Shown: positions 21,745 to 32,446, counted from the first letter of the stretch. The stretch: DNA of 64,000 nt from Symbiodinium kawagutii (GCA_009767595.1 VSDK01022142.1:89577-153576); one strand, 5' to 3'. Notes: generated by a model from the letters alone, not told the origin. Numbers and translations are program-made.

Positions 21745-21820
21745 GGCTGGAGATGGATGGATGGATGGATGGATGGCTGGCTGGATGGATGGCTGGAGAT
21801 GGATGGATGGATGGCTGTTT
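21745..21820. repeat. (GGAT)n microsatellite
   Basis: Interrupted GGAT units with GGCT variants, followed by a T10 run. Confidence 0.9.
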
Positions 21821-21889
21821 TTTTTTTGCTGGGGCGTCCAGGGGTTTTGCCCGAATGAAATTATTAAATTAAAGGCTGTTGGCCATTGG

Positions 21890-21975
21890 CATCAGAACCG
21901 AATCCTTAGGCACAGCCACTGTCACAAGCGCCCGGCCAAATCTTAGGCACGGAAAATTTCTTGTGCCTAAGTGGC
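21890..21975. repeat. GTGCCTAA-type dispersed repeat
   Basis: CTTAGGCACAGCCACTG and a later TTGTGCCTAAGTGG form an inverted arrangement around a short core. The same words recur at 38190-39010, 55715-56430 and 61210-61290. Confidence 0.5.
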
Positions 21976-22119
21976 TTTCCCTAAGCATTACAGCCATCGT
22001 CATTGGACAAACTGCTTCCAAACAGGGCTTGCGACCTGAGAAGGCTGAATTGGCAAGATTTGGTACCATGAATGGCCCGCCAAAAGCCGATGACAGCAAG
22101 GTTCTTTGTCAAAATAGAT

Positions 22120-22205
22120 AGATATAGATTAGATTAGATGAGAAAAGATTAGATTAGATTAGATTAGATTAGATATAGATATATAGATAGATGATAGATA
22201 GATAG
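22120..22205. repeat. (GATTA)n/(GATA)n microsatellite
   Basis: Runs of AGATT units change into GATA units. Confidence 0.9.
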
Positions 22206-22457
22206 ATAAACACACGCACACATATCTGTATCTGATACATATATGATGCAAATGACCATCTTCTTCGTAAAATGACGGTATATGCAGATGTGACTTCCTG
22301 GTTTACAGCCTAGACTCACCTACAAGGTGAGATCATTTCCACCTCACCTGGCAAACTTTATGGAACGACTCAGGTGATAGTTTCAACACAGTTGCTGGCC
22401 AATGATAGGATTCCCAAACATCCCCAACCTATATACCAAATCGGCTACTCCAAGTAC

Positions 22458-22632
22458 TCAGTTCCCAGAGGAACTGACCAACAGCTTTGTCTTCACGTCG
22501 GGCTCCCAGCCACGTGATGGTAACTGATTGGATGTGGATATGGTCGGTTTGGGATTCCACGCATCAGGTAGGGTGTGCAGCACTTGCGAATCACCGCTGT
22601 GGAAACTAATCTCTTGTAACGGGAGATGACTC
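22458..22632 (-). CDS. exon, unknown protein
   Basis: Minus frame with SFHSGDSQVLHTLPDAWNPK then PTISTSNQLPSRGWEPDVKT to TGA at 22458. Right end not fixed. Confidence 0.35.
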
Positions 22633-22799
22633 TTGACAAACCTCCTGTATTTCGAGCTAATCCGCCAAATATTTCTGGTTGGACAGTATTCAAACGTATT
22701 CAAGCTGGTTGATCAACATCTGAATCCCATTCAACATCCCCCACCTGTTGATGAGTCCCACCCAACCTGCCTGGTTAAGTCCCACCGTCCCATCACCAC

Positions 22800-22936
22800 C
22801 ATGGCGCTGTTGGACCCTGGCAGCTCAGGGCATCTGGACCTCCCCACGAGGGTGGCTTCGGTTCCCGCTTCGGCGCTGGATTGAGGAGCTCCACTTCTTC
22901 GGCCGCGGCCGCGGCGGCGGCGGCAGCTGCTGCGGC
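22800..22936 (-). CDS. poly-Ala exon
   Basis: Acceptor CCTGGACTTCAG|GCC, then a run of about eleven Ala and EEVELLNPAPKREPKPPSWG. The alanines use mixed GCN codons with GCC/GCG dominant. Flanked by CA-rich sequence on the left and TG-rich on the right. Confidence 0.5.
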
Positions 22937-23187
22937 CTGAAGTCCAGGGGAGTGGAGGGTGATAGGTGAAGTATGGTGACGTGGGTTGATGAAAACCTGG
23001 GGGTTGTCTATCCGGGGTTACAATCAGCTTGATTTTTGACCGGGATTCTCAAGGATTTGCCCTATACCGAATGCATTGTCAGCTTGATGCTTGTACTGAT
23101 TGTCATGGTGACGGTTGTGATGGTTGGTTATTGGATGTAACTGGTGATTGAATCGGAACCTCTGTGGCAGTGGATGCCGGGCACAAC

Positions 23188-23261
23188 CTCTCGCTGCCTT
23201 CGTCTCATCTCGCTGTTGCCGTTGCTCCATGGTGGAGCTTCTCAAGATCCTCGTGGGGCAG
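23188..23261 (-). CDS. short exon, unknown protein
   Basis: Acceptor CTCCAATGCAG|CT and donor CGAGAG|GTTGTG bound a 74-base frame reading PTRILRSSTMEQRQQRDETK. Confidence 0.3.
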
Positions 23262-23452
23262 CTGCATTGGAGCATTGGTATGAATTGGTGGCATCCAACA
23301 GTTCAAGTGTTCAAGTCCCAAGTCATACCATTATTAGTCCCCAGAACCCAATGAAGCTGCAGTTCCAGAGTCTTTTTTGAAAGGCCACGTCAGAACAGCA
23401 TGCCGATCACACAATCAGAAAAGACTAACATAATGTAATGAGCATATATGTG

Positions 23453-23742
23453 CACACACACACACAACAAAAACACACACACACACACAGACACACACAC
23501 ACACACAGACACACACACACACACAGACACACACACACACACAGACACACACACACACACAGACACACACACACACACAGACACACACACACACACAGAC
23601 ACACACACACACACAGACACACACACACACACAGACACACACACACACACAGACACACACACACACACAGACACACACACACACACAGACACACACACAC
23701 ACACAGACACACACACACACACAGACACACACACACACACAC
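23453..23742. repeat. (CA)n minisatellite with an 18-base higher period
   Basis: A CA tract is interrupted by a single G every 18 bases from 23490 to 23724 (fourteen positions). The higher-order period is exact. Long HTHT/VCVC frames over it are artefacts of the repeat. Confidence 0.95.
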
Positions 23743-23971
23743 CAGAATTCAATTCAATTACTTGGCGACCGACTCGCAAGCCCATATTAGCGCGACCACC
23801 CACACACACACATACATCTATACGGTATGAATACACAAGTAATCAAACAATACAAAAACCATCATCGTTAATTACTTGTAATTAAAAACCATCATCATTA
23901 CTATATCAAAAATACCTAATATACCTAGCAGTATTCAAAAACACATCGCGACATCCCCTGAAATCTGCAGG

Positions 23972-24109
23972 TCATCGACCCCACCTGTTGGCTCTCAGCA
24001 TGGGCGCTTTGGGCCGCTGCCCACCTGGCGCCGCGGCCGCGGCCGCCGCGCCGCGGGGCAGCCCAGGGATGGACACCTTGCGGCGTTTGACCTCAGGCCG
24101 TGTCCGTGC
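23972..24109 (-). CDS. terminal exon, basic and Ala-rich
   Basis: Acceptor CTCACCTCCTTCAAG|GCA, then ARTRPEVKRRKVSIPGLPRG, an Ala run and a basic end (PMLRANRWGR) to TGA at 23972, 45 codons in phase. A plus-strand alternative exists (MGALGRCPPGAAAAAAAPRG with a GTGAGC donor at 24120). The pyrimidine-rich acceptor and natural stop favour minus. Confidence 0.4.
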   Translation of the reverse strand, partial: ARTRPEVKRRKVSIPGLPRGAAAAAAAPGGQRPKAPMLRANRWGR

Positions 24110-24185
24110 CTTGAAGGAGGTGAGCATGAAACAGAACTATGAAACATCACCATGGTATCTCTATATCAGCTATAGATCAAATGAT

Positions 24186-24246
24186 CTATGTATGTATGTA
24201 TATATGTATCTATCTATCTATCTATCTATTTATCTATCTATTTATC
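24186..24246. repeat. (TATG)n(TATC)n microsatellite
   Basis: Tetranucleotide units with a few TTTATC interruptions. The sequence from here to 24800 shows no gene. Confidence 0.9.
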
Positions 24247-24803
24247 GATTATGCGGATATTTCCAATCTATATGAATATTTGATTTATCAGTGATGTGGG
24301 TATCTCAATATGGCTGTCATTACTATCGTCAATGATCCAAAAATCTCTGTGATAATTAATCATGATAGCCATAATCAATATTGATTGAATCATAGGCAAG
24401 ATTCGTATCACAATGGTTAAGGCGAATATCTAAGCTATGTGACAATCATTCGGGCATCAATAAGAACAGTTTATGATAATCCCAAGAGTTTGGGACGTGA
24501 GCGTCTGGGATGAGAACAGCCCAGAAGCGCGCTTGGATGTGCAGCGGTTACTGGTTGATGTGGTGCACACTGGTTGGTTGAAAATGCATCACAGCTACTA
24601 AACAACAAAGACCCGCAATGATGGCAAGGGCAAATGGTGTGTATAGAAGGTCAGGACCGGCTTTCAACAAGAAGTGTTGATGATTCGCCTCGACCAAGGT
24701 TAACGAAGGTCAAGCCATACAAAAACATTGTCATTGACCATCATTGGAAAATATTGCCTGTTCACGGATAGTTCACAAATGTTGCCATCACGAGGGCAAT
24801 GGC

Positions 24804-24963
24804 TCACCAACAACTGATATTGGGGGATGATGCACAAGAATGAACAACAACAATATGGTTGTTTCCTGACGGCAAACCAGTCGGAGGAACCACAGTTTTT
24901 GGGTTCTGGGTTGGAAACGAGTTAAACCCATCTACGAATAGACCCACATATAAAGATATGACC
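24804..24963 (-). CDS. terminal exon, unknown protein
   Basis: Acceptor GTGCGATCCCAG|G, then VISLYVGLFVDGFNSFPTQN and a Pro/Val-rich end to a stop at 24804, in phase. Confidence 0.4.
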
Positions 24964-25085
24964 CTGGGATCGCACGGGCATGTAGCCAACCAACAATGAA
25001 CATGCATGCGATATATCATAGAGATACCACTGACGACCGTCGCTGGGAGTTTGCAGTGATGATCAAAGATCAGCCCGACCCCTAT

Positions 25086-25486
25086 TCAGATAGCCATGGT
25101 CAGTCTTGTATCATTTTGTGACTGTTGGAAGGTTGTGGCAGGGTCTGAAAAACTCATGGAACATAAGAACCAATAAAAAACAGAGCAGTAGACGATGGTA
25201 GACTCCGTAGCCACCCCCTCAGGCACCCCAGAAACAAGGCCTCTTCTTAACCATTCGGAACCCACCTTATTCACACAACCTGCAACAAATCTTGAACTTC
25301 AACAATCTTAACATGGCAGCCCCTACCAAGGACATTCATGAGCGGGGCCCCGTGGTGGCGGAAATTTCCCCCGTGGTGGTTTCTCAGGCTCCAACTGACC
25401 AAGCCTGACATTTCGAGTGGCGGGCACTGACCACTGGGATCCCCCAGCGCGCTCAACTGGCTCTGGATCCTGGAGTTGCGAGCCAT
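25086..25486 (-). CDS. compact two-exon gene, 117 residues, unknown function
   Basis: Exon 25327-25486 starts at an ATG (MARNSRIQSQLSALGDPSGQ) and ends at TCCTTG|GTAGGG. A 47-base intron (25280-25326) ends in GATTTGTTGCAG. Exon 25086-25279 continues in phase: CVNKVGSEWLRRGLVSGVPE, a hydrophobic patch (VYCSVFYWFLCSMSF) and a polar tail to a stop. A second frame in the first exon (NGSQLQDPEPVERAGGSQWS) is also open, so the start could lie further upstream. No family recognised. Confidence 0.5.
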
Positions 25487-25763
25487 TTTTCGGAGCAGAA
25501 ATCCCCATCGACTTGGGACTTAAACATTTGGACTGGACCATTTTCAGTGGATTGAACTGATTGATTTAACAACTTTAACCATTCTTATTCAACCAACCAC
25601 TTTGAATCATACATAAAGAGGGAGTCCTTCCCAGATGCCGATCCATTTGTACTTGAAATGCGTCCAAACCATGGCAGAATGGCAATGTGCATTTCTTTTC
25701 GAACACTATTTGAGGGCCGCGAGATCTCAAAGTCAAAACAACTACAGCTGCTGAATCTGAAAC

Positions 25764-27128
25764 CTACTTGCGCCAGTTCAAGAGCTGGTCCTTGTTAAAC
25801 TCCTGAGGCCAGTCTGCAAATGCACTTGCCCTGTCTCCTCTGGAGACAGCACGACGCCGAGGTTGTTGTAGGCAGTTGCGATGTTGTTGTCCAACTTGAT
25901 GGCTTGAAGGTACAAGTCTTTTCTATCGAACAGCTGGGGGCCAGTCCCCAAATGCACTTGCACTGTCTCGCCAGGAGAGAGCAGGGTGCCCAGGTTAACG
26001 TAGGCCCTAGGCATCTGTGTTGTTGTTGTCCAACTTGATGGTTTCGAGGTACCTCTCTCCTGGGGAGACGGTGCAAACACAGCACATTCTGAGGCCAGTC
26101 TGCAGCTGCACTTGCACCGTCTCCCCAGGAGAGAGGTCAGCGCCCAGGTTGTTGTCTAACTTGATGGTTTCGAGGTGCAACTCCTTGCTGTCAAATGTCC
26201 TGAGGCCAGTGTTGAGCTGCACTTGCACCGTCTCCTCACGAGAGAGCGCGTTTCCCAGGTTGTTGAAGGCATGACTGTCTGCGGGCTTCACCTCGATGAC
26301 CTTCACCAAGAGCTTCTTTCGGATTTCTTGGTAATCTTGGATGCCGTATTTGGCCAAATCCTGGACCAACTCGTCGGTCTCGAGACGCTTCTCCAAGATC
26401 TGGACAATCTCAGTGGATGATTGCTGGGCATCTTTCACTCCGAGATTCTTAGCGCGAGCTTGTTTGTAGATCGACACTATCCAAACATCGCGCCAGTAAG
26501 GCTGCCTCTCGCCGAAGCAATTTTGGCCTTCCAGCCGATTTCTACCGTTCGGCATCAAGGGGCCATCGGTGACCTCTTTCATGACATTCTTTGACACCTG
26601 CTCATCCACTATCAGTGGGATGCAGCAGTTTGCTTTGCCTTCGTGTCGATTCTTGACATAGTCTCCCACAACACCATTGAGGGCAGTACTGAAAGGAACA
26701 TCAGGCGGCGGCAAATCCAGACCTTGCTCGCCCAAAAAACGTCCGTGGGGGGGGTAATAATTGTTGACCAGAACCTCTGTTTTTGAGTTCCACTTGTCGG
26801 GCGCCTTCATTGTTGTGTGGATACCCAAACCAAAGTAGCTATTGCGGCTTTCATCCAGTGGAGCCAAGAGCTTGGGATTCTCTAGGCTCATAATCTTCTT
26901 GAAGGCATCCTCAGGCGTATAGTGAAAAAGGACTCGATCTCCTTCACGCAGACCTTGATGCCCTGCATCTTCTCTGACATCGATGGCACATGCCCACATC
27001 TTAATGCCAGTGGCTTCGTGCTTAATGGTCAAGGCATCTATGTAGGTGTAGCCTTGCGCGTTCAGCCTGGCTCCTTGGAAGTACTCGTTGCTGCCAAAGA
27101 ATATCTCTGGTGATGCCGCGGATGCCAT
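25764..27128 (-). pseudogene. decayed paralog of the ART-like/TPR-like gene
   Basis: The first 285 residues from the Met at 27128 (MASAASPEIFFGSNEYFQGA) closely match the 9180 gene and keep the FHYT and FGLGIHTT motifs, although the second has a His where the other copy has Tyr. Only about five repeat units follow, against fifteen. One extra base near 26003-26010 and one missing base near 25800 break the frame before the conserved end (QLLNWRK then TAG at 25764). One unit is scrambled by an inverted duplication at 26051-26137. The breaks could be assembly errors; otherwise this is a recent pseudogene or a truncated protein of 373 residues. Confidence 0.7.
26051..26137. repeat. 26-base perfect inverted repeat inside the paralog
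   Basis: 26051-26076 and 26112-26137 are exact inverted copies (core ACCTCTCTCCTGGGGAGACG), separated by 35 bases. One arm is the normal LSPGETVQ codons of a repeat unit; the other replaces the expected KKELYLE codons with their complement, giving CTVSPGERYLE. A template-switch event is the simplest explanation. Confidence 0.85.
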
Positions 27129-27129
27129 G

Positions 27130-27680
27130 GTGATCCTACGTGAATCCCACAATAACGGCTCTGATGGCCTAAACCCTCCAAGTTAGACCATACATGCGTG
27201 GTGGCTCATTCAACCTTTGCCGATGTGTTGGTCGGTTTATGTCACTTCTTTCCCCATGAAGTGATGTGATTCCGGTACCCACTTAGTTTCACCAGCAATT
27301 AACACTTGAAACCACCACTCTGTACAAGATTTTTGTGATTTCGCTTGTTCTATCACCTACTGCATTTCCAAGTCGGTTCAAAAACTTGCCATGGCATTTC
27401 CTCAATCGCAATCCTCCATGTCCATCCCCGCCCTTTGATGACTTGTCAACATGACAATGTTTGAACTTCAGGACCTACCAAACGATATTGCCTTCCTGAA
27501 ATTGTATAGTTTGAAAGGTCATTTGTCTGTAGAGAAAATCAGGCGATCGCCCTGAAAAAATGGCTGATGCCTGGAGTCGTATGTTGACTTTGTCTGTGCT
27601 GTCAATGTTGCTTGTTTTGCCAACAGGTGTCGTAGCCTAATGTGCTGTAAGTCCGGTCACCCACAGTGTGGGACTACTCA
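27130..27680. other. upstream flank of the paralog, no gene
   Basis: Mixed sequence without a convincing exon. It shows no obvious similarity by eye to the upstream flank of the 9180 gene, so the duplication probably ended near the start codon. Confidence 0.4.
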
Positions 27681-27685
27681 AAGAC

Positions 27686-27800
27686 CTACCCTGATCCCAG
27701 TCGCTCAGAGCCAAACCATGCAACCAATTGAAGAGTTTCACAGCCAGAAATGCAAAGAGCACTGGAAGTAGGCTTGCTGCAAAAAACATTCGCATGAAGC
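27686..27800 (-). CDS. terminal exon, unknown protein
   Basis: Acceptor AGAATCAATAG|G, then LHANVFCSKPTSSALCISGC and ETLQLVAWFGSERLGSG to TAG at 27686, in phase. Confidence 0.4.
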
Positions 27801-27932
27801 CTATTGATTCTGATGTTGCTGTGGCACATGTTGACGAATCCCACCAAACTTGGATCTCGAATCAGATCTGTTCTAGGAATCAAGAATTGCGCTCATAAAG
27901 CCATGCAAAATGAATCGATTGAACATGCTGAT

Positions 27933-28150
27933 TCATAACTTGGTCTGGTGTGACCATCCTGGAGGAGTTGCAGCTCCATTGACCGCACGGACTTTGGCTG
28001 GCGGTGGAAGAGTGACAGTCTCGGGATGGGTCATTGCCAATAATCCCAAGTTTGTGGCGAACGACTCTCCCTCTCCATCGCCATCTCGGATGAGCACAGG
28101 GTTTTGACCCACAGCCATATCAGCTAAACACAATCGCAAACATCTCCACC
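27933..28150 (-). CDS. terminal exon, unknown protein
   Basis: A very good acceptor (GGTTTTTTTGTGCAG|GG) opens 72 codons: CLRLCLADMAVGQNPVLIRD, GDGEGESFATNLGLLAMTHP and a Pro-rich end to TGA at 27933. Normal amino-acid mix and the strong acceptor make this one of the safer exons. No family recognised. Confidence 0.55.
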
Positions 28151-28432
28151 CTGCACAAAAAAACCGTAGGGAGAATCTGTAAGCATTGTTGGAATTTGTC
28201 TGCACGCCTGTGCGAAGTACAAGAAACTTGTGCAAAACAAACATGTGCAGGCAACCAACCTGATCAACCTGCACCCAGTTCCAAAACCAGGACAACAATC
28301 CATAGCTCTTAATTACGGTAGAGTAGTCCTTTGATTCGTTCTGATATTTGGGCATGCGGCATGCCAAAAAACTTTCCAAAAACGTCTTCCAAAGTGACAT
28401 CATTGTGACATATGCAAATCTCTCATTCTTTT

Positions 28433-28645
28433 TCAGATCTTCTCAGGATAATATGTCACAGTGATGCCACAAATCTTCTCATGATCATCTGTGATTTGTC
28501 TTGTCTTGTCTGACCATACACCATCCCCGCCATGGTTGCATGCAATTTTCTGCCGCAGGATTCTTCCCCCCATGATGCCAAGCAAATTCCTTGCGAAGCA
28601 TGGCGCAACCATCAACTCAATAACCTCAACATATCTATTTTTCAT
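28433..28645 (-). CDS. exon, unknown protein
   Basis: Minus frame with LMVAPCFARNLLGIMGGRIL then RQKIACNHGGDGVWSDKTRQ to a stop at 28433. Probably precedes the 27933-28150 exon in the same gene. Confidence 0.4.
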   Translation of the reverse strand: MKNRYVEVIELMVAPCFARNLLGIMGGRILRQKIACNHGGDGVWSDKTRQITDDHEKICGITVTYYPEKI

Positions 28646-28700
28646 TTTTTCATTTATTCATTCATCTATTTATTTATTTATTCATTCATTTATTTATACA
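28643..28700. repeat. (TTCA)n/(TTTA)n microsatellite
   Basis: Tetranucleotide tract with mixed TTCA, TTTA and TCTA units. Confidence 0.85.
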
Positions 28701-28973
28701 TTTAAGTTTCTTGACATCTGGGCACTTTTGCCATTTTGAACATGTTCCACACTCGTCGTTGCTGGACTTTAGCGATTGGTATTGCCACGGCCAATGGGTT
28801 TGGACCATCCCTAAATTACAAAATCAATATCGATGGGAAATACCCTGTAGAATTTCAGGTATCATTTCAAGTTACATGTTTGTAGAATCCCCTACAAGAA
28901 CCTACAATTCCCTTGCACAACCTATAATTCTCCGACAAAACCCGATCAAACACCGGGAGGAAACATGTAAACC

Positions 28974-29190
28974 TCACTCTGCCCAGCTGATGAACCCAGG
29001 CTCCTCCTGCTGCTCGTCGCCGGGCTCCGAAGTCTTGCGGCTGAAGTCTGAGTCTTGTGACTCTGAGGTGTCCTGAGCCAGGTTTCGTCAAGAACAAACC
29101 CACCGTGGGAGTGGGTGTCTCAAAATAGGCTACCACCATCACCACCACCACCACCACCACCACCACCACCACCACCACNNNNNNNNNNCC

Positions 29191-29241
<51 letters not shown>

Positions 29242-29375
29242 AATTGTGCCACCCATCCCTGCCCTCGCTCCTCGTGACCCTGATGGAATTCGCTATCCGA
29301 GGACGCATCTTGGAAGTCCTTATGGTGCCAGAACTCCTCCGCAATTCGCAGGTGCGTCACGGGAGTGGCAGGACG
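28974..29375 (-). CDS. two joined exons, acidic C-terminus
   Basis: Exon 29253-29375 (acceptor GGTGTGCCAG|CGT, donor GGATGG|GTGGC) reads RPATPVTHLRIAEEFWHHKD and an acidic end. Exon 28974-29072 (acceptor GAAACCTGGCTCAG|GAC) begins on a codon boundary and reads DTSESQDSDFSRKTSEPGDE then EPGFISWAE and TGA. Both ends are phase 0. The 180-base intron holds the trinucleotide tract and the assembly gap. The acidic Ser-rich tail suggests a phosphorylated, disordered end. No family recognised. Confidence 0.55.
29130..29241. repeat. (ACC)n(CAA)n microsatellite with 10-N gap
   Basis: ACC units, ten N at 29179-29188, more CCA units, then CAA units. The N run marks an unresolved length, so the true tract may be longer. 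Confidence 0.95.
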
Positions 29376-29809
29376 CTGGCACACCGGACATGGAAGGACT
29401 CCAAAGAAATCATGGCATCAAACATCAGTAGCTCACACTTATCCAATAGCTCCTGGTTCAAGAAATCTCGATAGAACTGAATCAGTAATAGCCGCTCACT
29501 CATCAGAAGAAAGAGATTTCATTGGCTGGCTACTACGACATGAAAACACCCGCTAATGCAAATAATCATTATCAAGCATGAACCATGACTGATTAACCAT
29601 CCATTATCCATCATTCGTACTATAAGTCATCCACTGAACAGTCCCGCAGAGTCAACTTGGCGGAGCCTCGTCGTCCACCAGGTCTTTCCTGGCTCGGTTC
29701 ATGGTTAGAAATGGATGAGCTGATGGTCCATCATGTTCAATAAGGTAGCTAATTCATGGTTGAAGTGCTGGTTACCACGGTGAAACTGATAATTATCATG
29801 GTCAAACTG

Positions 29810-30005
29810 ATGGTTATCATGGTTAAACTGCTGGACATCATGGTGAAAGTGATGGTTATCATGGTTAAACTGCTGGACATCATGGTGAAAGTGATGGTTA
29901 TCATGGTTAAACTGCTGGACATCATGGTGAAAGTGATGGTTATCATGGTTAAACTGCTGGACATCATGGTGAAAGTGATGGTTATCATGGTAAAACGCAT
30001 TGTGA
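29810..30005. repeat. 42-base minisatellite, about four copies
   Basis: Unit containing GACATCATGGTGAAAGTGAT and GGTTATCATGGTTAAACTGC. It grew from the TCATGGTTAAAC word common in this stretch. The period is a multiple of three, so all frames look repetitive. Confidence 0.9.
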
Positions 30006-30283
30006 ATCATGGTTAAACTGATGGTCAATGACAATGATGCTAAAGATGTGGCTTCATCAATGAAGATTCGTGGCAATCAATGGCTGTCAAGTTCTTTATC
30101 AGCAACAAATGATGGTTCAGATCCTGCTTAGTAACAATGAACTTTGGCCAGCCAGTTATCAACAATCTCTGTTGATAGATACAACTGTTGTATCAACAAA
30201 TTCTTTATCTTAGTCAAACTATTTTGCCAGCTATCTGTTGATAGGACTTTGTTGCAGTAAAACTTTGTTGTTGATACAAAGTC

Positions 30284-30448
30284 TTACCCTCCGGCTACAA
30301 ATAACGATGGGCAATCCAGCATCTGTAGATGATTAGCCTGTTGAGTACCAGCAATTTCCTCCCAGCAATGGCTATGTTTAGCGGAGGCCCTTAGACTGGT
30401 GGATTCATCCTGCACCGCGGGGCTCTTGGACCTGACATTCACCACCAC
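30284..30448 (-). CDS. terminal exon, unknown protein
   Basis: Acceptor GATTCCTCTTGAAG|GTG, then 54 codons: VVVNVRSKSPAVQDESTSLR, then KHSHCWEEIAGTQQANHLQM to TAA at 30284. In phase with the acceptor. Confidence 0.45.
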   Translation of the reverse strand: MVVNVRSKSPAVQDESTSLRASAKHSHCWEEIAGTQQANHLQMLDCPSLFVAGG

Positions 30449-31064
30449 CTTCAAGAGGAATCCATGCTACTGGCACCAAAAGGTTGGTGGAATGACGCCC
30501 TATGATTTTTGCATAGTCGGTTCACCGTGTCACCTGCAGTCATCCGTGCTCAAAGGTGGATGGATGTGGATTGCAAATTGCTATGCTGATCAAATAATGA
30601 TCGGGAAGCCCATGGATCGGACTGATGGCTTATTGCTATGCTGATCAAATAATGATGAGGAACCCATCATGAAAATCCGACTCACAGGCTACAATCCTCT
30701 GCAATTACAATCAAGTAGCTGGCTTTCTGACCTCTCGTGGCCTCCAATGGCCAGATTCTCAAACAGCCATGATCATCTTCCCAAATAAAAAGCGCTTGGG
30801 CAGCAAGTCTCGCTGCACAAACCATCATCTGACATACACAAGGAATCTCCGTCTGCATCATTCTCCGACTTATATACCCCCGGGGGTGATGTGGCAAAGA
30901 ATAACCAGTTCCAACCCTTTAGAATGATCGTGCTGAATTTGCTCTAGCGACATTATGGAACCATGAAAATCTTAATCGTCCGCAAAATGCCAGTAAGCAA
31001 TCCGGTCCCATCTTGAACATCTTCAAGTAGGCCTACTTATTCATCTTATTCCTCCAAACGACTC

Positions 31065-31480
31065 CTAACATGACCCTACCAAGAGGGGATCCAATCCCTG
31101 GGAGGCTTGGTTTCCAAGGCATCCAAGACTAACATCCGTAACCACATGCCGCCAATCCCGAGCCGCTGCGGATAGAACGTCCAACAGCGCTGCCGAGCGA
31201 CCCGTCCAGCACCGTCCAACGCTTTCCCCGAGTCTGTCGCTTTGGACCTGTCCGCATTTCGACGCGACTTCAGCCCAGCCCTGACAGTGCTGGAATGCTG
31301 TTCTGCCCTGAGCACACCGCGTTCTTGGATATTTGCAGTTGGAAGGTCCTGGCAGCCAAACGACAAAGAAACGAAAGTGATTGAAAGTCCTTTGTTGAAA
31401 GGGTTGAGAATGTTCAAGATCATCCAATAACATCAACTCATGCATACATTGACATGTTGGTGTAGCTTCAGCCAGGCACA
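31065..31480 (-). CDS. coding island, frame uncertain
   Basis: GC-rich island. One minus frame reads GRSAALLDVLSAAARDWRHV and ends at 31065; another (ERGVLRAEQHSSTVRAGLKS) ends at 31076. Exons with different frames may be merged here. Confidence 0.35.
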
Positions 31481-31662
31481 TACTGAGGTCCATCTTTGCC
31501 CTGTGAAACCTTGTTCAGTAACCTGTCAGTAATGAGGAGAATTCGATGCTACATGATGCCGTCGTTACAAGTAAGCTCACGAAACGATCTGATGGCTTCA
31601 CAGTGCTTCATATCTACCTCCCGTATCTTCCCAACAAGTTGGCCCGCACCCGCCAAAGGTTC

Positions 31663-32056
31663 TCAGCTGGCAATCTTTTGTGAAATTGGTTTGTCCCTGG
31701 TGCCTAAGAACCCGTGCTTCCACTCAGGATCAAAGGCGGTTGTGAATTTGGGACCCAAGTCTCCGAATCTTCCAAACAGAGTCGTTCGGCCCCTCAGACT
31801 ATTGCTTCCCAAAGTAAGGAGCTCCCCAAGAAACAAAAAGCGCATAGAGATTCTGCTTGCATCATAAATAGGGTACGCTAAAATCATGGAATCGGACCAC
31901 ATCCCGAGAGAAGTCCTATCTGTAGGGGGCTCTCTATAGGTGAAGCACACTGAAATATCCCTTCCCGTCACCTCTTCGCTTACGCTTTCTTCGGGATCGT
32001 CTGGTGGCAAGGCTGTGGGGGTCGGACTTGGTGCAAGGGGGACGATGTCCAAGGTG
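31663..32056 (-). CDS. 131-residue terminal exon, unknown protein
   Basis: Acceptor GCGTCCTAG|C, then an uninterrupted 131-codon frame in phase: Pro-rich start (IVPLAPSPTPTALPPDDPEE), then DISVCFTYREPPTDRTSLGM, RISMRFLFLGELLTLGSNSL and FDPEWKHGFLGTRDKP to a stop. Length and composition make this one of the safer exons. It looks like a beta-rich domain; family not recognised. Confidence 0.6.
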
Positions 32057-32090
32057 CTAGGACGCAATCATGTGTATATTATCATTATCG

Positions 32091-32092
32091 TT

Positions 32093-32137
<45 letters not shown>
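32091..32137. repeat. (CA)n(TA)n microsatellite
   Basis: CA units turn into TA units, just upstream of the 32056 exon in minus sense. Confidence 0.95.
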
Positions 32138-32139
<2 letters not shown>

Positions 32140-32446
32140 GTACGTATAAATTTTCATCTCATTGCATCACATCACCCATCTGCCTATCTTGAATACCTAC
32201 CAAACTACCATGAACTACCGCCCAACGCATGCACATCAATTAAATACACAAACATCTGGGTTCCTGGTGGTTACCTAGTAATCGTAGAAACCAGTAGGTA
32301 GTGATAGTTTGTAAGGCCCTAGGCGCTTGGCTTCGATCATCCTGGTGAATCTGACAATGAGAGTCACCTCCATCAAATACATCTGAAACTTGTTCATTCA
32401 TGTTCATTCTATTTCATTCTTAGGTGGTTGACGGTGGTTGGTTTAC

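Noticed and set aside
23390-23885. Long HTHT and VCVC frames
   Set aside because: Translation of a CA minisatellite; no flanking coding signal.
29179-29188. Run of N as a biological feature
   Set aside because: It is an assembly gap inside a trinucleotide tract.
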